Shown: one piece after another, positions 47,737 through 62,640 of the stretch
How the letters are laid out: every line of letters begins with the position of its first letter
How positions within the stretch are numbered: the stretch's first letter is position 1
Assembly (NCBI GenBank): GCA_949361645.1
Contig: OX442417.1
Coordinates: 15,533,427-15,597,426 of the forward strand
Length of the DNA stretch: 64,000 bases
Direction of reading: 5' to 3'
Origin: Spongilla lacustris
Taxonomy: Eukaryota > Porifera > Demospongiae > Spongillida > Spongillidae
Notes under the pieces: generated by a model
Databases searched by the model: none
Seen by the model: only the letters and a program-made list of their open reading frames with translations
What the model was told of the DNA's origin: nothing
Translations under genes and position numbers: made by a program

Positions 47737-48363
47737 TTACATGCGACATGATTTAACATGGTAGTCCAAACTTATCTTGTACAGGTAAGATTTGGTACAT
47801 CCACTGTTGCTGCACCTCAACCTCTCACCAGTATGAATCCTGCAGTGGGCCTTCAAAGCTTGTGAGGTTGTAAATGACCTTTTACAGAAGCAGTTGTGTG
47901 GCTTCTTTCCAGTATGAGTGAGCATGTGTGTTTTCAGAACAGACGTATATGAAAATCCCTTTCCACATTGTTGACACTCATGTGGCTTCTCTCCAGTATG
48001 AGTGAGCATGTGTGTTTTCAGATGTGACTGTTGTGAATATCCCTTTCCACATAGTTGACACTCATGTGGCTTCTCTCCAGTATGAGTGAGCATGTGTCTT
48101 TTCAGATTTGACTGTTGTGAATATCCCTTTCCACATTGTTGACACTCATGTGGCTTCTCTCCAGTATGAGTGAGCATGTGTGTTTTCAGATGTGACTGTT
48201 GTGAATATCCCTTACCACATAGTTGACACTCATGTGGCTTCTCTCCAGTATGAGTGAGCATGTGTCTTTTCAGATCTGACTGCTGTGAATATCCCTTTCC
48301 ACATTGTTGACACTTATGAGGTCGTCTTCCTGAAGCCATTTGTACCTGCAGACTGAAGGACAC
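47737..48363 (-). CDS. C2H2 zinc-finger protein, unit 2 copy (intact)
   Basis: 208 residues from the ATG at 48363, or about 200 from the internal MASGRRPHKC start, which may be the true one since the preceding bases resemble a splice junction (CTGCAGGTAC). Contains five standard C2H2 fingers with TGEKPHEC linkers, then a short finger (NCFCKRSF...HCRIH) and a C-terminal Cx4C...HxxxC finger. Fingers 1-2 and 3-4 are near-duplicates, differing in specificity positions only slightly (QQSDLKRH/QQSHLKTH versus QQSNLKRH/QQSHLKTH). Likely a sequence-specific DNA-binding regulator of unknown target. The unit 1 paralogue has about four more fingers and a frameshift. Confidence 0.85.
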   Translation of the reverse strand: MSFSLQVQMASGRRPHKCQQCGKGYSQQSDLKRHMLTHTGEKPHECQLCGKGYSQQSHLKTHMLTHTGEKPHECQQCGKGYSQQSNLKRHMLTHTGEKPHECQLCGKGYSQQSHLKTHMLTHTGEKPHECQQCGKGFSYTSVLKTHMLTHTGKKPHNCFCKRSFTTSQALKAHCRIHTGERLRCSNSGCTKSYLYKISLDYHVKSCRM

Positions 48364-48681
48364 CTGGCAGTGAATAAAGTTGCACTTTTCTTTCTTAATG
48401 TGTATGTGTTTTAACTAAAATACGAAAACCTGATTGCCCAGAACAGAGTTGGAAATAATGTCAAATCAGTCATTTCCTGCGCATTGTAATGGTCTTGGGA
48501 GGACAATCTTGCACCACATGATAAAGTATGGAATTGTTACATTGATCAAAGAGAAAATATCAGTTAGGCGATTAAAAGAACCAAAAATCAAGTGCTTTCG
48601 TGCTGTAAAAGCTGCTTCTGCTGTGATAATGGCTTAGTGGTGACAAAAGATGTTGTTTTTGCTTACGTTATCACCTACAAT

Positions 48682-48930
48682 CTACCGCTTGCATCTATAG
48701 CTTGGACAATTCATTTGCTTTGCTGATGGAACCAAATAGTCCTGTGATTGTTGCACAGTATTACTTTGACTGTCCATTTTAACAAAATGGCCAGTCAAAT
48801 GTTCCTTTGACAAATGTCCAGTCAATATGGAGATGTTATTGAACTGCATGCACTGATCTTTCTGAGGACAATAACATACATGTGATGTGAGCTCCTCAGG
48901 CCTAAAGTATGCTTCCTTCATATAACACAT
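48682..48930 (-). CDS. Conserved small ORF, 82 residues, unit 2 copy
   Basis: Same as 29525-29773 with Ser-to-Leu in KEHLTGHF and Leu-to-Ser in QQSQDYL. The frame has stayed open in both copies even though the neighbouring gene in unit 1 broke, which weakly suggests that it is coding. It may be a 5' exon of the zinc-finger gene. Confidence 0.4.
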   Translation of the reverse strand: MCYMKEAYFRPEELTSHVCYCPQKDQCMQFNNISILTGHLSKEHLTGHFVKMDSQSNTVQQSQDYLVPSAKQMNCPSYRCKR

Positions 48931-50129
48931 TCCTCTAGCATATCACTGATTTCCCCAGGCATACATCTAAGTTATAGTGTGTATAGGATGCACGGTACTG
49001 CGGTTTTTGATCGAGCATTTTAAAACGATAATGAAGCATTGCTCTATTCACTAGCTCGCATATTATAAATACATATAATGTGAACTTTGCTAAACAGCCC
49101 TTGGCATTTACGTGGCGAGACAAGTTGGCACCTAAATACCGCCATTTAATTTTGTTCTCCCCCTCCTTCCATTCATCACGTATTACTCACGGCAGGAATG
49201 TCGTATGAAGATGAAATTAGTTTCAAATTCTAGCATTTTAATTCCAAACGATTCTTTTCTGATCATACAGATAAGATGTACAATTTTTTGATTCCTCCGA
49301 GTCACATTCACTCAAACAGGTGGAAATTCATTATCAGTGGAAATTCTTGGTTGCCTAGCAGTATACCATATGACGACGTCACACACACGTCTTAATTTAC
49401 TGCTGCCGGACTACACATAGTTAACATATGCAGCTGCAGACATACAACAGGGTGAGGCAGTTCTAATTCAGCAGAGGTGACCAAGCCAAAGAGAACGGCT
49501 CGTTAACAAGGAGAACTCTGAGTTTAAGATATCCGATGAACAAAGGTAGGCCATTAAAAAGAGCTGCACAGCATATACGAAGGAGGCCTACTCAGATTAC
49601 CCAATACAGATAAGAGCATGCTATAAATTGCTAAGTCATATATTGAACACTCCTGTGCTGCCAGGTTTAAAACCAATCGCTACATCAATACTCTTGGCGG
49701 ACAAAAATAAATAAATTAGGGGAACAATTAAGTAAATCAAACACTTCTCTATTGAGAAAATGATTGGTGGTATGTATGATGATTGGTGGTGTAAAAAGCA
49801 TGGAAACAAGGTACAGTTACAGTGAGGTTTGGTAAGATCCTACAACTATACTGTACCTTCTTTCCTTGCATTTTGCACCACCTAAACACCACCAATCACT
49901 TTCTCAATAGACAAGTTTTTGATTTACTTGTACAAATTGATGATTGATGAGATATATTTGTTACATTGTGGCTGTGATTTCTTTCTCTATAAACATTAGT
50001 GCACGTTCTATATGCCACTAGGTCTATCTTTTAAAAGTAACGAGCGAATAATTTTTGAGCAACATCCTCCAGGCAGAGATATTATATAGAGGGATTGGAA
50101 ACAAGCTGCCATAAGCAGCAACACTATAT
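48931..50129. other. Unit 2 DNA, no gene seen
   Basis: Collinear with 29774-30549 and 32822-33214 in unit 1. The junction GTAAATCAAAC at about 49733 is the empty site for the 2.27-kb fold-back of unit 1. Confidence 0.7.
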
Positions 50130-50951
50130 GGGACAGTTTCCGCGAAAATGTCACCCTTTTATAACATTATAATGTTATAAAAATGCTTCTTGTTTGAATC
50201 GCTATATCTTCCGAACGCTAAATACTATCGACTTCCTATTTTCAGCAGTTCATACCACACCATTTCTCTATGGTGAAGTACATTTTGGAGTCTTGCACTT
50301 GCTCCACGCCAGTATTGCAACGTTCAATACCCGACCAGGTTGAAACCCGCCATAACTTTAGGTAGGAGTAATCAAATCGTTAAAAATTCGGTTTATAGGT
50401 ACAGAGGTCCTATACCGGACCTATCGATTTGTTCTGTTCGTTAATTTTTATGCCATTCGTTACGGAGATAGAGTTGAACAAAGTATGTCCGCTTTTCCCG
50501 CTTGATTCGCGCCAATGATTTTGGCGAATCGCGTCCCGCTCAATGTATGGGGAGGCGGTTGTTGTATCTTTGGCGCGAATCGAGCGGGAAAAAGTACACG
50601 TAGTTTGTTCAACTGTATCTCCGTAATGGATGGCATAAAAATTAACGAACAGCACAAATCGATAGGTATAGGACCTCTGTACCTACAAACCGAATTTGAA
50701 GCAATTTGATTACTCCTACCTAAAGTTATGGCGGGTTTCAACCCGGTCGGGTATCGAACATTGCAATACTGGCGTGGAGGAAGTGCAAGACTCCAAAATG
50801 TAAATTGTCATAGAGAAATGGTGTGGTATAAACTGTTGAAAATAGGAAATCTATAGCCTTCAGCGTTCGGAAGATATAGCGATTCAAACAAGAAGCATTT
50901 TTATAACATTATAATGTTATAAAAGGGTGACATTTTCGCGGAAACTGTCCC
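50130..50951. mobile_element. 822-bp fold-back element with GGGACAGTTTCCGCG ends
   Basis: Long inverted arms starting GGGACAGTTTCCGCGAAAAT and meeting near 50530, where GGCGCGAATCGAGCGGGAAA lies on both sides of a short spacer. Flanked by ATAT on both sides (50126-50129, 50952-50955); unit 1 has the empty site at 33211-33220. TA with ends TGGGACAG fits equally well. Diverged sequence of the same family forms the interior of both hAT-like elements (19284-19900, 42006-42620). Confidence 0.9.
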
Positions 50952-51349
50952 ATATGCACTAAGCCCTGGTGACACATGTACAACAGCTAGCTGGCGAGGA
51001 ATTGTAACACGTTATGTACAAACGTTGCTGTGGATACGCTTTTCATTCTTTCGATGATGTCCTACCCAAAATATGCCTTTAGCCATCACCTTTGAAAATC
51101 AAGTACATATCATAAATAAATATGTTAATAATTTACGTACATACATTGTATGCTCAAGCCACTTAACAATTACCTAGGAATGAGGCAGTTCAGGTATATG
51201 TATGTAGTATGTAGTACCCAGTGCACATGTTCCACCCATCTGGACTAGTTCATATATCGTTCCACTTCCCTCCACCCCCCCCCCCCCCACCCCTCGCGGA
51301 TAAGCTGCCTTCTAACACCCCCAACCCCCTCCCCCCCCCCCCCCCCTTG

Positions 51350-52945
51350 GACATATTCCCTATAACCATCACAAATTTGACCAGTACATCTACAGAATGA
51401 AAACAGTTGTGGAAACAGACCACAGGCCGTTAGAAATCAATGCGAAAAATCATTACTCTGAGCACCAAGGTGACTATAGCAAATGTTGCTACAATTGCAA
51501 AGGTAGTACCTGGAAGTAATTTATCATCCGTGAGAGCAACAGCTGATAGCTGATACACTGTCAAGGTTGCCAGCTGGACTGGCAGAAGCAGATGAGTTTG
51601 GAAATTATGAAGTGTGTCAGTAGGGGCGAGAGTCAATGTGAGCAGAGGTGGTAGCCAAGGAGCTGAAAGTAATAGAAGAGCACGATTTTGTTCGAATATC
51701 ATGTCAACAGATGGAAGGAGTGAAGAAAGCATGACGAACAGAGAATGTTGGCTCAGGTCATTGGGCAAGGGTGGCCTGTAAAGATACGAGAGGTCTCAGT
51801 TTTGATTACGCCCTACTGGAACTTTCAGGATACAATGGTGGTGCAAGACGGTATTTTGTACAAGGGAAGTCAAGCAGTGGTACCTAAGCCGTAGCAGCAC
51901 AGAGCAAGGAGCCTCAGTTAGCTCATTCCATCCCAATTAGAGAATCCATGGAGTAAGGTGGGGATTGATTTGTGTAGGTGCAAAGGGAAAGATTGGGTGG
52001 TGATTGTGGATTACCTGACAGATTTTATTGAGGTGTCAGAATTGCAGCAAACTCTAACCACAACTGTTATTGACCCCATTTCAAAAGCAACACTTTGTTA
52101 GACATGGTGTTCCAGTGGTGGTGCACATGGATGGTGGTCCTCAATTTACCTCACAAGAGCTCCAAACCTTCTCAAGGGCATGGAAGTTTGTCTCCTCTCC
52201 CTATCATAGCCATGGGAAGGTTGAATTTAAGATTGTGAAGCAGCTGTTCAAGCAAAGTTCAGACCCATATATGGCTCTTCTGAAATGGCGTAATACCCCA
52301 ACTGTGGGACTTGACGTCACTCCATGTAAACGGTTGTTTGCTCGACGAATCCGAGGAGCAGTTCCTGTGAGTGCACGAAAACTGGATTTAGAGGAGGAAT
52401 GACAGAGAGCAATACAAGTCCAAGCTAAAGGAAAAGGGAAGGCTGATTGAAGATGGGAAGATGGAAGGGAAGCCTAACAATGTTCTTGTGGCTAGGAGTC
52501 TCTGTGTTCTGAATGACAAGTGTGAAGGTGGGAGATTCAGTACTGGTCCAGGACCTTCCAGCTAAGAAGACTGAGTGGATGCGAGGTTATTGTACAAGTC
52601 AACTTTCAGATACGACGATTGAAACAGACAATGTTTAACAGCCACTAAGAACCATCCAATGGAATGTGGAACTGTAAGCAGAACGGAATGGCCAACCATC
52701 AGAGTCATGTGAGTCAGAGGTGGTACCAGTCCAGAGGTCTCCACAGGCTAAGTCCATTGGAGCTATGGATCAAATCCAGTACTCAACGAGCCCTGGCCCT
52801 GAGGTGAACGCCAATCCACCAGAAGTAGGGAAAGAAACAAGTCTCTCAGATAGGAAGTGAAGTGGGACTTCAGGCTAGTCCTACTGTGACAACTACTAGA
52901 AGGGGCAGGATCATTCATCGGCCTAGCAGGTTTAAGGACTCCACA
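51350..52945 (+). pseudogene. Ty3/Gypsy retrotransposon pol fragment, unit 2 copy
   Basis: Paralogue of 33620-35220 with the same frame breaks. Pieces of RNase H (VVETDHRPLE, about 51405) and the integrase core (VHMDGGPQF with the conserved Asp, HGKVE; open frame 52070-52402) are visible. No LTR or reverse transcriptase. Confidence 0.8.
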
Positions 52946-54948
52946 GTTTGAAAAAAAAAAAACAACAAACAATTAATCGTTAGGCCTAGTGGTGGATGTT
53001 TAGGATCACGTGACATTAGAGTGTGCGTTGTCGTGTGGAGTACTGAAGTTGTATCTGTGTGCATCCATAGATATTACGAAACAACATGCACCGTTTTATT
53101 TGTTCTGCGAAACAATTTCAAGCCAGGGTGGACAAACCGTGACAAACGTACCACGGCACCCGAAATGAACACATATGATATGAACATACCTTAAGAAGAT
53201 GCACGCGATCTCTCTGCCACTCAGGCGTTAGAAATGCGCGGTTAATTAAACACAATATATTAAAGTAGTTTAGTGGTGTTATATATCTTGTATAATTATC
53301 CTTTATAGATACTGTCACGGCTGTTTCGAGCTGGACATGAGGTTGCTAATTAGAACACATTCGAACATTACGGTATTTTGGTATTTGGAATCCTGGAGAA
53401 GCTAATTATTTTGTGGTTTACGTTCAGAGGCGCTGCTTGCCACTACCAATTCAATATACACAACCATTATGCTTTTGAGCTATTCCACAACCAATTTTGT
53501 ACTTAAAAAGAATGATACGCACAGTTAAAGTACGCTCTTCTTTGGCCCATAATTGCCGCGCATGGTACTATTGAAGGCACGCCTTTTAATGTTATCATTA
53601 AGTGCTCAGGCGGCAACCGATTTTTCTCGAAACCCGCCCGGCAGATGGTTTTAAAAACTTCTCCTACTCAAAGAGTGATCATTTTACTTCACCTTTGCGT
53701 TTAGTACATGCTGGGGCTTATTTTCTGGTGAGAGAACGACACGGTTACTCGGGACCATGTAACTAATGAATAATGCACGTTGCCACACCCATCTGTATAA
53801 ATTTGACATATGACGACAATGGGAAACACGCAATGACATCATGTCCAGAAGTTCTGTCAGAGAGTATTTGGTCATAACTGAACTATATAAGGGTGGAAAA
53901 CGAGAGCTTCAAACAAAATATACCCGTGCTGCCTTTTCATGGAGCTCTTATTTGACATTCTTTGCAATAGACATACGCAATGACACTGTTTGATATCCCT
54001 CCAGAGCGTGAAAGTACAAGAAGCAGCAGTAAAGAAATTTTATACAGGTGTATGGTAAAGCCATAGAACTGGCTCCTAGCATGAAAAGGACAGTAAACAT
54101 GCACCTACTCGAACACCATGGGTGGACATGTACAATCATGAATGCATGCAGGCTTTGGGCTGATGGGGGAACGAAGCTAGCACACAACCATTTCAATCAG
54201 TCGTACAGGACATGAGTATGGCCAACTGCCCAAGGACACTTAATTATTAGGCGTAGCCCGAAGGTCGGGCTAGTACGCCTGAGTGTGAGTGTGTTTCCAA
54301 ACTGGAGTCTTTGAGGCCAGAAAAGCTAAGTCGAAATAGAAAATGCAAATAAAAGTGTGTGATTTTTGTTTTCCAAGCATACTAGTAGGGCCTATGCGTG
54401 TTTCGCACATATACGATATGAGAGGACCACTTCGCTACGTAAAAAAATCTGCCCTTTTCAAAGCGTTGGCACGACGCGCAGAAAATAAGCCCCGTTACAC
54501 CCTAAACAGAACCAAATACAGCCGTCTCTTGAGTACACGTTTCTAAAAGAGTTTTTTCATTTGGCCGGGCGGATTTCTCAAAAAAGCCTATTGACACGAA
54601 CAACTCAAAATAAAGCGCATGTAGTCTCGGCCCTCTCTTCGCGCGTATTTAAATACAACAAAGACGAAACTTATACTGTTTTAGTCCTCGAAGGACGCCT
54701 GACTGATATATCGACTCAAAGTGAGCTTACGTTGTACGGATAAAGAAGGATAAGCCACATTCCAGTGCCATGCGGTAACTAGGGTTCAGTTGCCAGTCTC
54801 CAAGCAGGGGATGGGGACGAGACCTAATGTCCAACTTTTCAATGGAATGAAACAGCCGTGGCTGTACTAGTACTACATGTATTGTACATTATTAATTTTA
54901 AAAGTACGAATTTCAAATAACAAATTATATAACGGCATGCAGGGGCGG
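52946..54948. other. Unit 2 DNA, no gene seen
   Basis: Closely matches unit 1 up to 53345; then only diverged patches until about 54440. Within it, GAAAATAAGCCCC at 54480 and GGGGCTTATTTTC at 53713 are parts of a larger, old inverted repeat. A hairpin sits at 54249-54280. Confidence 0.4.
54249..54280. repeat. Imperfect hairpin AGGCGTAGCCCGA / TCGGGCTAGTACGCCT
   Basis: The two arms pair except for an inserted AG, with loop AGG. Followed by GTGTGAGTGTG. Confidence 0.7.
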
Positions 54949-54964
54949 ATTGGAGCGAGGGCCA

Positions 54965-54999
<35 letters not shown>

Positions 55000-55199
55000 N
55001 NNNNNNNNNNNNNNNNNNNNNNNNNNNNNNNNNNNNNNNNNNNNNNNNNNNNNNNNNNNNNNNNNNNNNNNNNNNNNNNNNNNNNNNNNNNNNNNNNNNN
55101 NNNNNNNNNNNNNNNNNNNNNNNNNNNNNNNNNNNNNNNNNNNNNNNNNNNNNNNNNNNNNNNNNNNNNNNNNNNNNNNNNNNNNNNNNNNNNNNNNNN
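55000..55199. other. Assembly gap of 200 N inside a G homopolymer
   Basis: Exactly 200 N, preceded by about 34 G and followed by GTTGGGGGCC. The paralogous sequence in unit 1 (38396-38470) has a G run of about 14 at this point and no other sequence, so the real gap is probably only homopolymer. Confidence 0.95.
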
Positions 55200-55355
55200 G
55201 GTTGGGGGCCTTTTGTCCAAAAATACCTTTTTTTTTTCGCACGCAACTGTACGCAGACAGCCCCCCCCCCCTCCCCCTTGCTCGTCCTGTTATTCACTAA
55301 CAACCCCCCTTTCTGAAATCCTGTATCCGCCCCTGGGGGGGGGAGGGGGGGGGGG

Positions 55356-55447
55356 TAGTCTCGTGTCCAGACCCAATGCATCGCAGCTGCGGATGAAACA
55401 TTACCGCTACGCTTGCATATATGGCGTTGGGTCTGGGCACGAGACTA
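55356..55447. mobile_element. Best-preserved MITE of the TAGTCTCGTGCCCAGACCC family
   Basis: 92 bp with ends TAGTCTCGTGTCCAGACCCA and inverse GGGTCTGGGCACGAGACTA, and the internal GCATCGCAGCTGCGGATG block. Confidence 0.85.
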
Positions 55448-55710
55448 CCCTGGGAGGGGCGGGGGGGGGAGGGGTAAATCACTTACAAAGGCGGGGCGGG
55501 GCCCACCTACTCCCAGCTAGGGGGTATGGGGGAGCGCTCAGACTGGCGGCTGTAAGTTCCCCCGGCCCATCGGGGTCTGGGGCAGACTTTCAAGTCACAA
55601 AACATAATAGCGTATAATAATACGGTATTCGTACTATACTTAAATTTCCGATCGATATATAGATCAGAATATTGAACTACATCCTGTGGGCAGGCTATTC
55701 CTAAAATTAT

Positions 55711-56032
55711 ACACCCCTACAGATGAGAATAAATGGTGTCCAGGGAATATGTCCCGGGGGGGGGGGGGTCATTTAAAGGCCTGTCCCCGGGGGGTCAGAA
55801 GGCATAATAGAAGCTTGTCCAGGGGAAAGTGGAACAACATACAAGCTTGTCCAGGGGGCTGGGACAAAATAGACGCTTGTCCAGGGGGCATTTACAAGTC
55901 TGTCCCGGGGGGATCGGGGTATAATATAAGCTTGTCCAGGGGTGCTTTTCTATATTGTCCCGGGGGGAGTAGGTTTGCAATTATTGTCATCTGTAGGGGT
56001 GTATAGTTAAATAATGGAATAGCCCAATTTGT
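55711..56032. mobile_element. MITE with CTTGTCCAGGGG subrepeats, unit 2 copy
   Basis: Ends ACACCCCTACAGATGA (55711) and inverse TCATCTGTAGGGGTGT (to 56002), with outer GGAATAGCCCAATTTG to 56032. Interior units CTTGTCCAGGGG alternate with TGTCCCGGGG. It is uninterrupted here, unlike its unit 1 counterpart, which is split by the 5.78-kb element. Confidence 0.75.
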
Positions 56033-56291
56033 AGCGCTGGTGTTATATAGCGTAAGAAGTCATGAATATTTAATTACATAGGTTTTGCGGAGGGCCCCCC
56101 CCCCCCCCCCCCCTATAAATCCGCCCCTAAGTATGACGAAGTATAAGGTTGGCCGTACATGTAGTCTCGCAAGCCAGACGTACTTCGACGTACCGTACTA
56201 AGACGTGGGCTTGGGGCTAGCACGAGTAGTACTATTCGTGCTAGTCCCCAGTCCACGTCATAGTATTGGATCGTTGTAGTGTTGAAGGTCG

Positions 56292-56408
56292 GTATCCCAG
56301 ACCCAATCTTAATCAGAATGCATCGCAGCTGGGGATGAATTACATTACCGCTACGCGCGCGCATCCGCAGCTAGCTAGCTGCGTGCATTGGGTATGGGCA
56401 CAAGACTA
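56292..56408. mobile_element. MITE of the TAGTCTCGTGCCCAGACCC family, unit 3 copy
   Basis: Paralogous to 46079-46190, with an expanded CTAGCTAGCT segment in the middle and a mutated end (GGGCACAAGACTA). Confidence 0.7.
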
Positions 56409-56466
56409 GGGTTCCTCCCTCCCCCCCCCCCCGCCCACCCCCTCATGAACCCTCGCATAGTCCCAG

Positions 56467-56534
56467 GTCTCTGGTTGCCAGCTTACAACATCTTGCCTGT
56501 GCAGAGGATTCCTCGCTACATCTTACTACTGAAG
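56467..56534 (+). pseudogene. Alsin (ALS2)-like DH exon, unit 3
   Basis: Encodes the DH-domain helix NILPVQRIPRYILLLK with an upstream CCCAG acceptor and GTATGG donor. The following intron is present up to the unit 3 breakpoint, but the PH and MORN exons are absent, so this is an orphan exon. Confidence 0.7.
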
Positions 56535-56931
56535 GTATGGGTGAGGTTGATAAATAGTACGTGTACAACCTGTTCTCATGGGTGTGTTTGTGATTTACTT
56601 ACTGTAAACCATGCAGCCAATCCTTTGGTGTGCTTGTCACGTGTGCAGGAGGTGAGGTAACAACAGGACACAATATTACTCCTTGCAATGTCAGTTACTA
56701 TACCTCTCAGCAAGCTGCCCTGTCTGCACAGATAGAAGTTGGCTGTGGATGGGGACCAGCTAGTTATCAGCTGGTGTTGTGGCACCTGGTATTAGCATTG
56801 CATTGCACCCCTGGTTTAATGGAGTGCACCATTCAAGATGTACAGACTGCTGAGCAGCAGAGAAAGCATACTGAAAATGATGCCACTGCTACCCACAATC
56901 ATCCAAAGAAGAAAATGAATTGTACATTTAG

Positions 56932-56933
<2 letters not shown>

Positions 56934-57004
<71 letters not shown>
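56934..57004 (+). repeat. GT microsatellite, unit 3 copy
   Basis: About 70 bp of TG with one TATT interruption. Confidence 0.95.
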
Positions 57005-57010
<6 letters not shown>

Positions 57011-57190
57011 GAATAATTACGGCATGTACATACCAGCAAGCCTGCAGTTCCCATAAAGCAGCCATTACCTGTGGGCCACCTCCCTCCCCATGATGGCCCA
57101 CTGATCTCTCCTATGGCAGGTTCAGGCCGGGGGGCCATACCATTTTGGGGTTGGGGGTTGGGGCAGGACAGTCTAATAGCAAGCATGGAG

Positions 57191-57547
57191 GCTAGGCAAC
57201 AAAATACACTCATAAGGTTTTCTACCACATGACCACCGTACCCCTACTTGTGAACAGGATTGGGGGGGAAGGGGTGGGGGGGGGGGGGGGGGGGGGGCCA
57301 AAGGTGTGTCCAATATAAATTCAGCATACTTCATACACATATGCCCAAGATTGGGGTAGCCGAGGCCCCTCTGGCCCCCTCCCTCCTCCCCTTATGATTC
57401 CCGACACCTCATATCATTAGCAGCACTATACTACATTCAGCAGCCTCCACAGATACACTAGCTTCATTAAGTTGAGCTGGCTGCACATGTCATTCGTACA
57501 GGTGAGGTGATTATTTATTATCTTATGCTACTATGAGGACACAGACC

Positions 57548-57587
<40 letters not shown>

Positions 57588-57963
57588 CTTCCTGCACTTT
57601 GTGTCATTGGCTTAGTATGCTCCACAGAGGTCTTTCCATAGGGGGCGTGGCCATGCAGTGCAGTAATGTATCATAACCGAACCATAATGGAAACATACAT
57701 GTTTGCCACCCAGCTCATTGGATGGCAAAAGACATATAGGCACATGTATTGGTAGGTGGGAGAATGACATCAAGCTATCACTTCTATGGGAAGACCTCTA
57801 TAACTCTGGGGTGCCATACCTGCTGATAAATTATCTGTCCAGTACGTTTACATAACTACAAGCACAATTGATGACGCACGTGCGCGCGCGTGATTGATAC
57901 TATTTAAAGCAAAGGTGATTAATCTTAAATAGTACCGCCTCTACTTTGACCTTGTAGCCAGCC
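57191..57963. other. Intergenic and promoter region of the aconitase gene
   Basis: Contains a G homopolymer (57269-57297) and a C homopolymer (57549-57585). At 57874-57907 are an E-box-like CACGTGCGCGCGCGTG and TATTTAAA about 60 bp before the start codon; they are plausible promoter elements but unproven. Confidence 0.4.
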
Positions 57964-61547
<3,584 letters not shown>

Positions 61548-61609
61548 GTATGCGATACCTTGTCACTCCTCTCCCTCTTTCCATACACCCCCCTCCTGCC
61601 CTCCCTACT

Positions 61610-62640
61610 TCCTCTCCTTCCCTCCCCTCCCTCCTTTCTTCTACTTTCCCTCCCCTCCCTCCCTCCTCCCTCCCCTCCCTCCCCTCCCCTCCCCTCCCCT
61701 CCCCTCCCCTCCCCTCCCCTCCCCTCCCCTCCCCTCCCCTCCCCTCCCTCCTCCCCTCCCTCCCTCCTCCCCTCCTCCTCCCTCCCCTCCCCTCCCCTCC
61801 CCTCCCCTCCCTCCCCTCCCCTCCCCTCCCTCCCCTCCCCTCCCCTCCCCTCCCCTCCTCCCTCCCTCCCCTCCCCTCCCCTCCCCTCCCCTCCCCTCCC
61901 CTCCCCTCCCCTCCCCTCCCCTCCCCTCCCCTCCCCTCCCTCCCCTCCCCTCCCCTCCCCTCCCCTCCCCTCCCCTCCCCTCCCCCTCCCCTCCCCTCCC
62001 CTCCCCTCCCCTCCCCTCCCCTCCCCTCCCCTCCCCTCCCCTCCCCTCCCCTCCCTCCCCTCCCCTCCCCTCCCCTCCCCTCCCCTCCCCTCCCCTCCCC
62101 TCCCCTCCCCTCCCCTCCCCTCCCCTCCCCTCCCCTCCCCTCCCCTCCCCTCCCCTCCCCTCCCTCCCCTCCCCTCCCCTCCCTCCCCTCCCCTCCCCTC
62201 CCCTCCCCTCCCCTCCCCTCCCCTCTCCCTCCCCTCCCCTCCCTCCCTCCCCTCCCCTCCCCTCCCTCCCCTCCCTCCCTCCCCTCCCCTCCCCTCCCTC
62301 CCCTCCCCTCCCCTCCCCTCCCCTCCCCTCCCCTCCCCTCCCCTCCCTCCCCTCCCTCCCCTCCCCTCCCCTCCCCTCCCCTCCCCTCCCCTCCCCTCCC
62401 CTCCCCTCCCCTCCCCTCCCCTCCCCTCCCCTCCCCTCCCCTCCCCTCCCCTCCCCTCCCCTCCCCTCCCCTCCCCTCCCCTCCCCTCCCCTCCCCTCCC
62501 CTCCCCTCCCCTCCCCTCCCCTCCCCTCCCCTCCCCTCCCCTCCCCTCCCCTCCCCTCCCCTCCCCTCCCCTCCCCTCCCCTCCCTCCCCTCCCCTCCCC
62601 TCCCCTCCCCTCCCCTCCCCTCTTTCCTCCCCTCCCTTCT
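61610..62640 (+). repeat. 1-kb (CCCCT)n-type array in aconitase intron
   Basis: CCCCT pentamers, regularly interrupted by CCCT tetramers, fill most of the intron that follows the last visible exon. The very long Pro/Ser/Leu and Arg/Glu/Gly frames across it are artefacts. The minus strand, (AGGGG)n, should form G-quadruplexes. Confidence 0.97.

Larger units (their letters stand above)
45025..56002. repeat. Segmental duplication unit 2
   Basis: Includes an extra left part (45025-46361, with the DH exon) that is matched by unit 3 (56003-56605) but not by unit 1, and a right part collinear with unit 1. It lacks the fold-back at 30550-32821 and carries its own insertions at 45170-45867 and 50130-50951. 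Confidence 0.85.
56003..57190. repeat. Segmental duplication unit 3 (truncated)
   Basis: Matches 45030-46985 of unit 2 without the 45170-45867 insertion, then stops abruptly at about 57190, shortly after TAATAGCAAGCATGG. The aconitase gene neighbourhood follows. Confidence 0.85.

Noticed and set aside
54839..55617. Long frames across the N gap with Pro or Gly runs
   Set aside because: They consist of translated N and homopolymer sequence.
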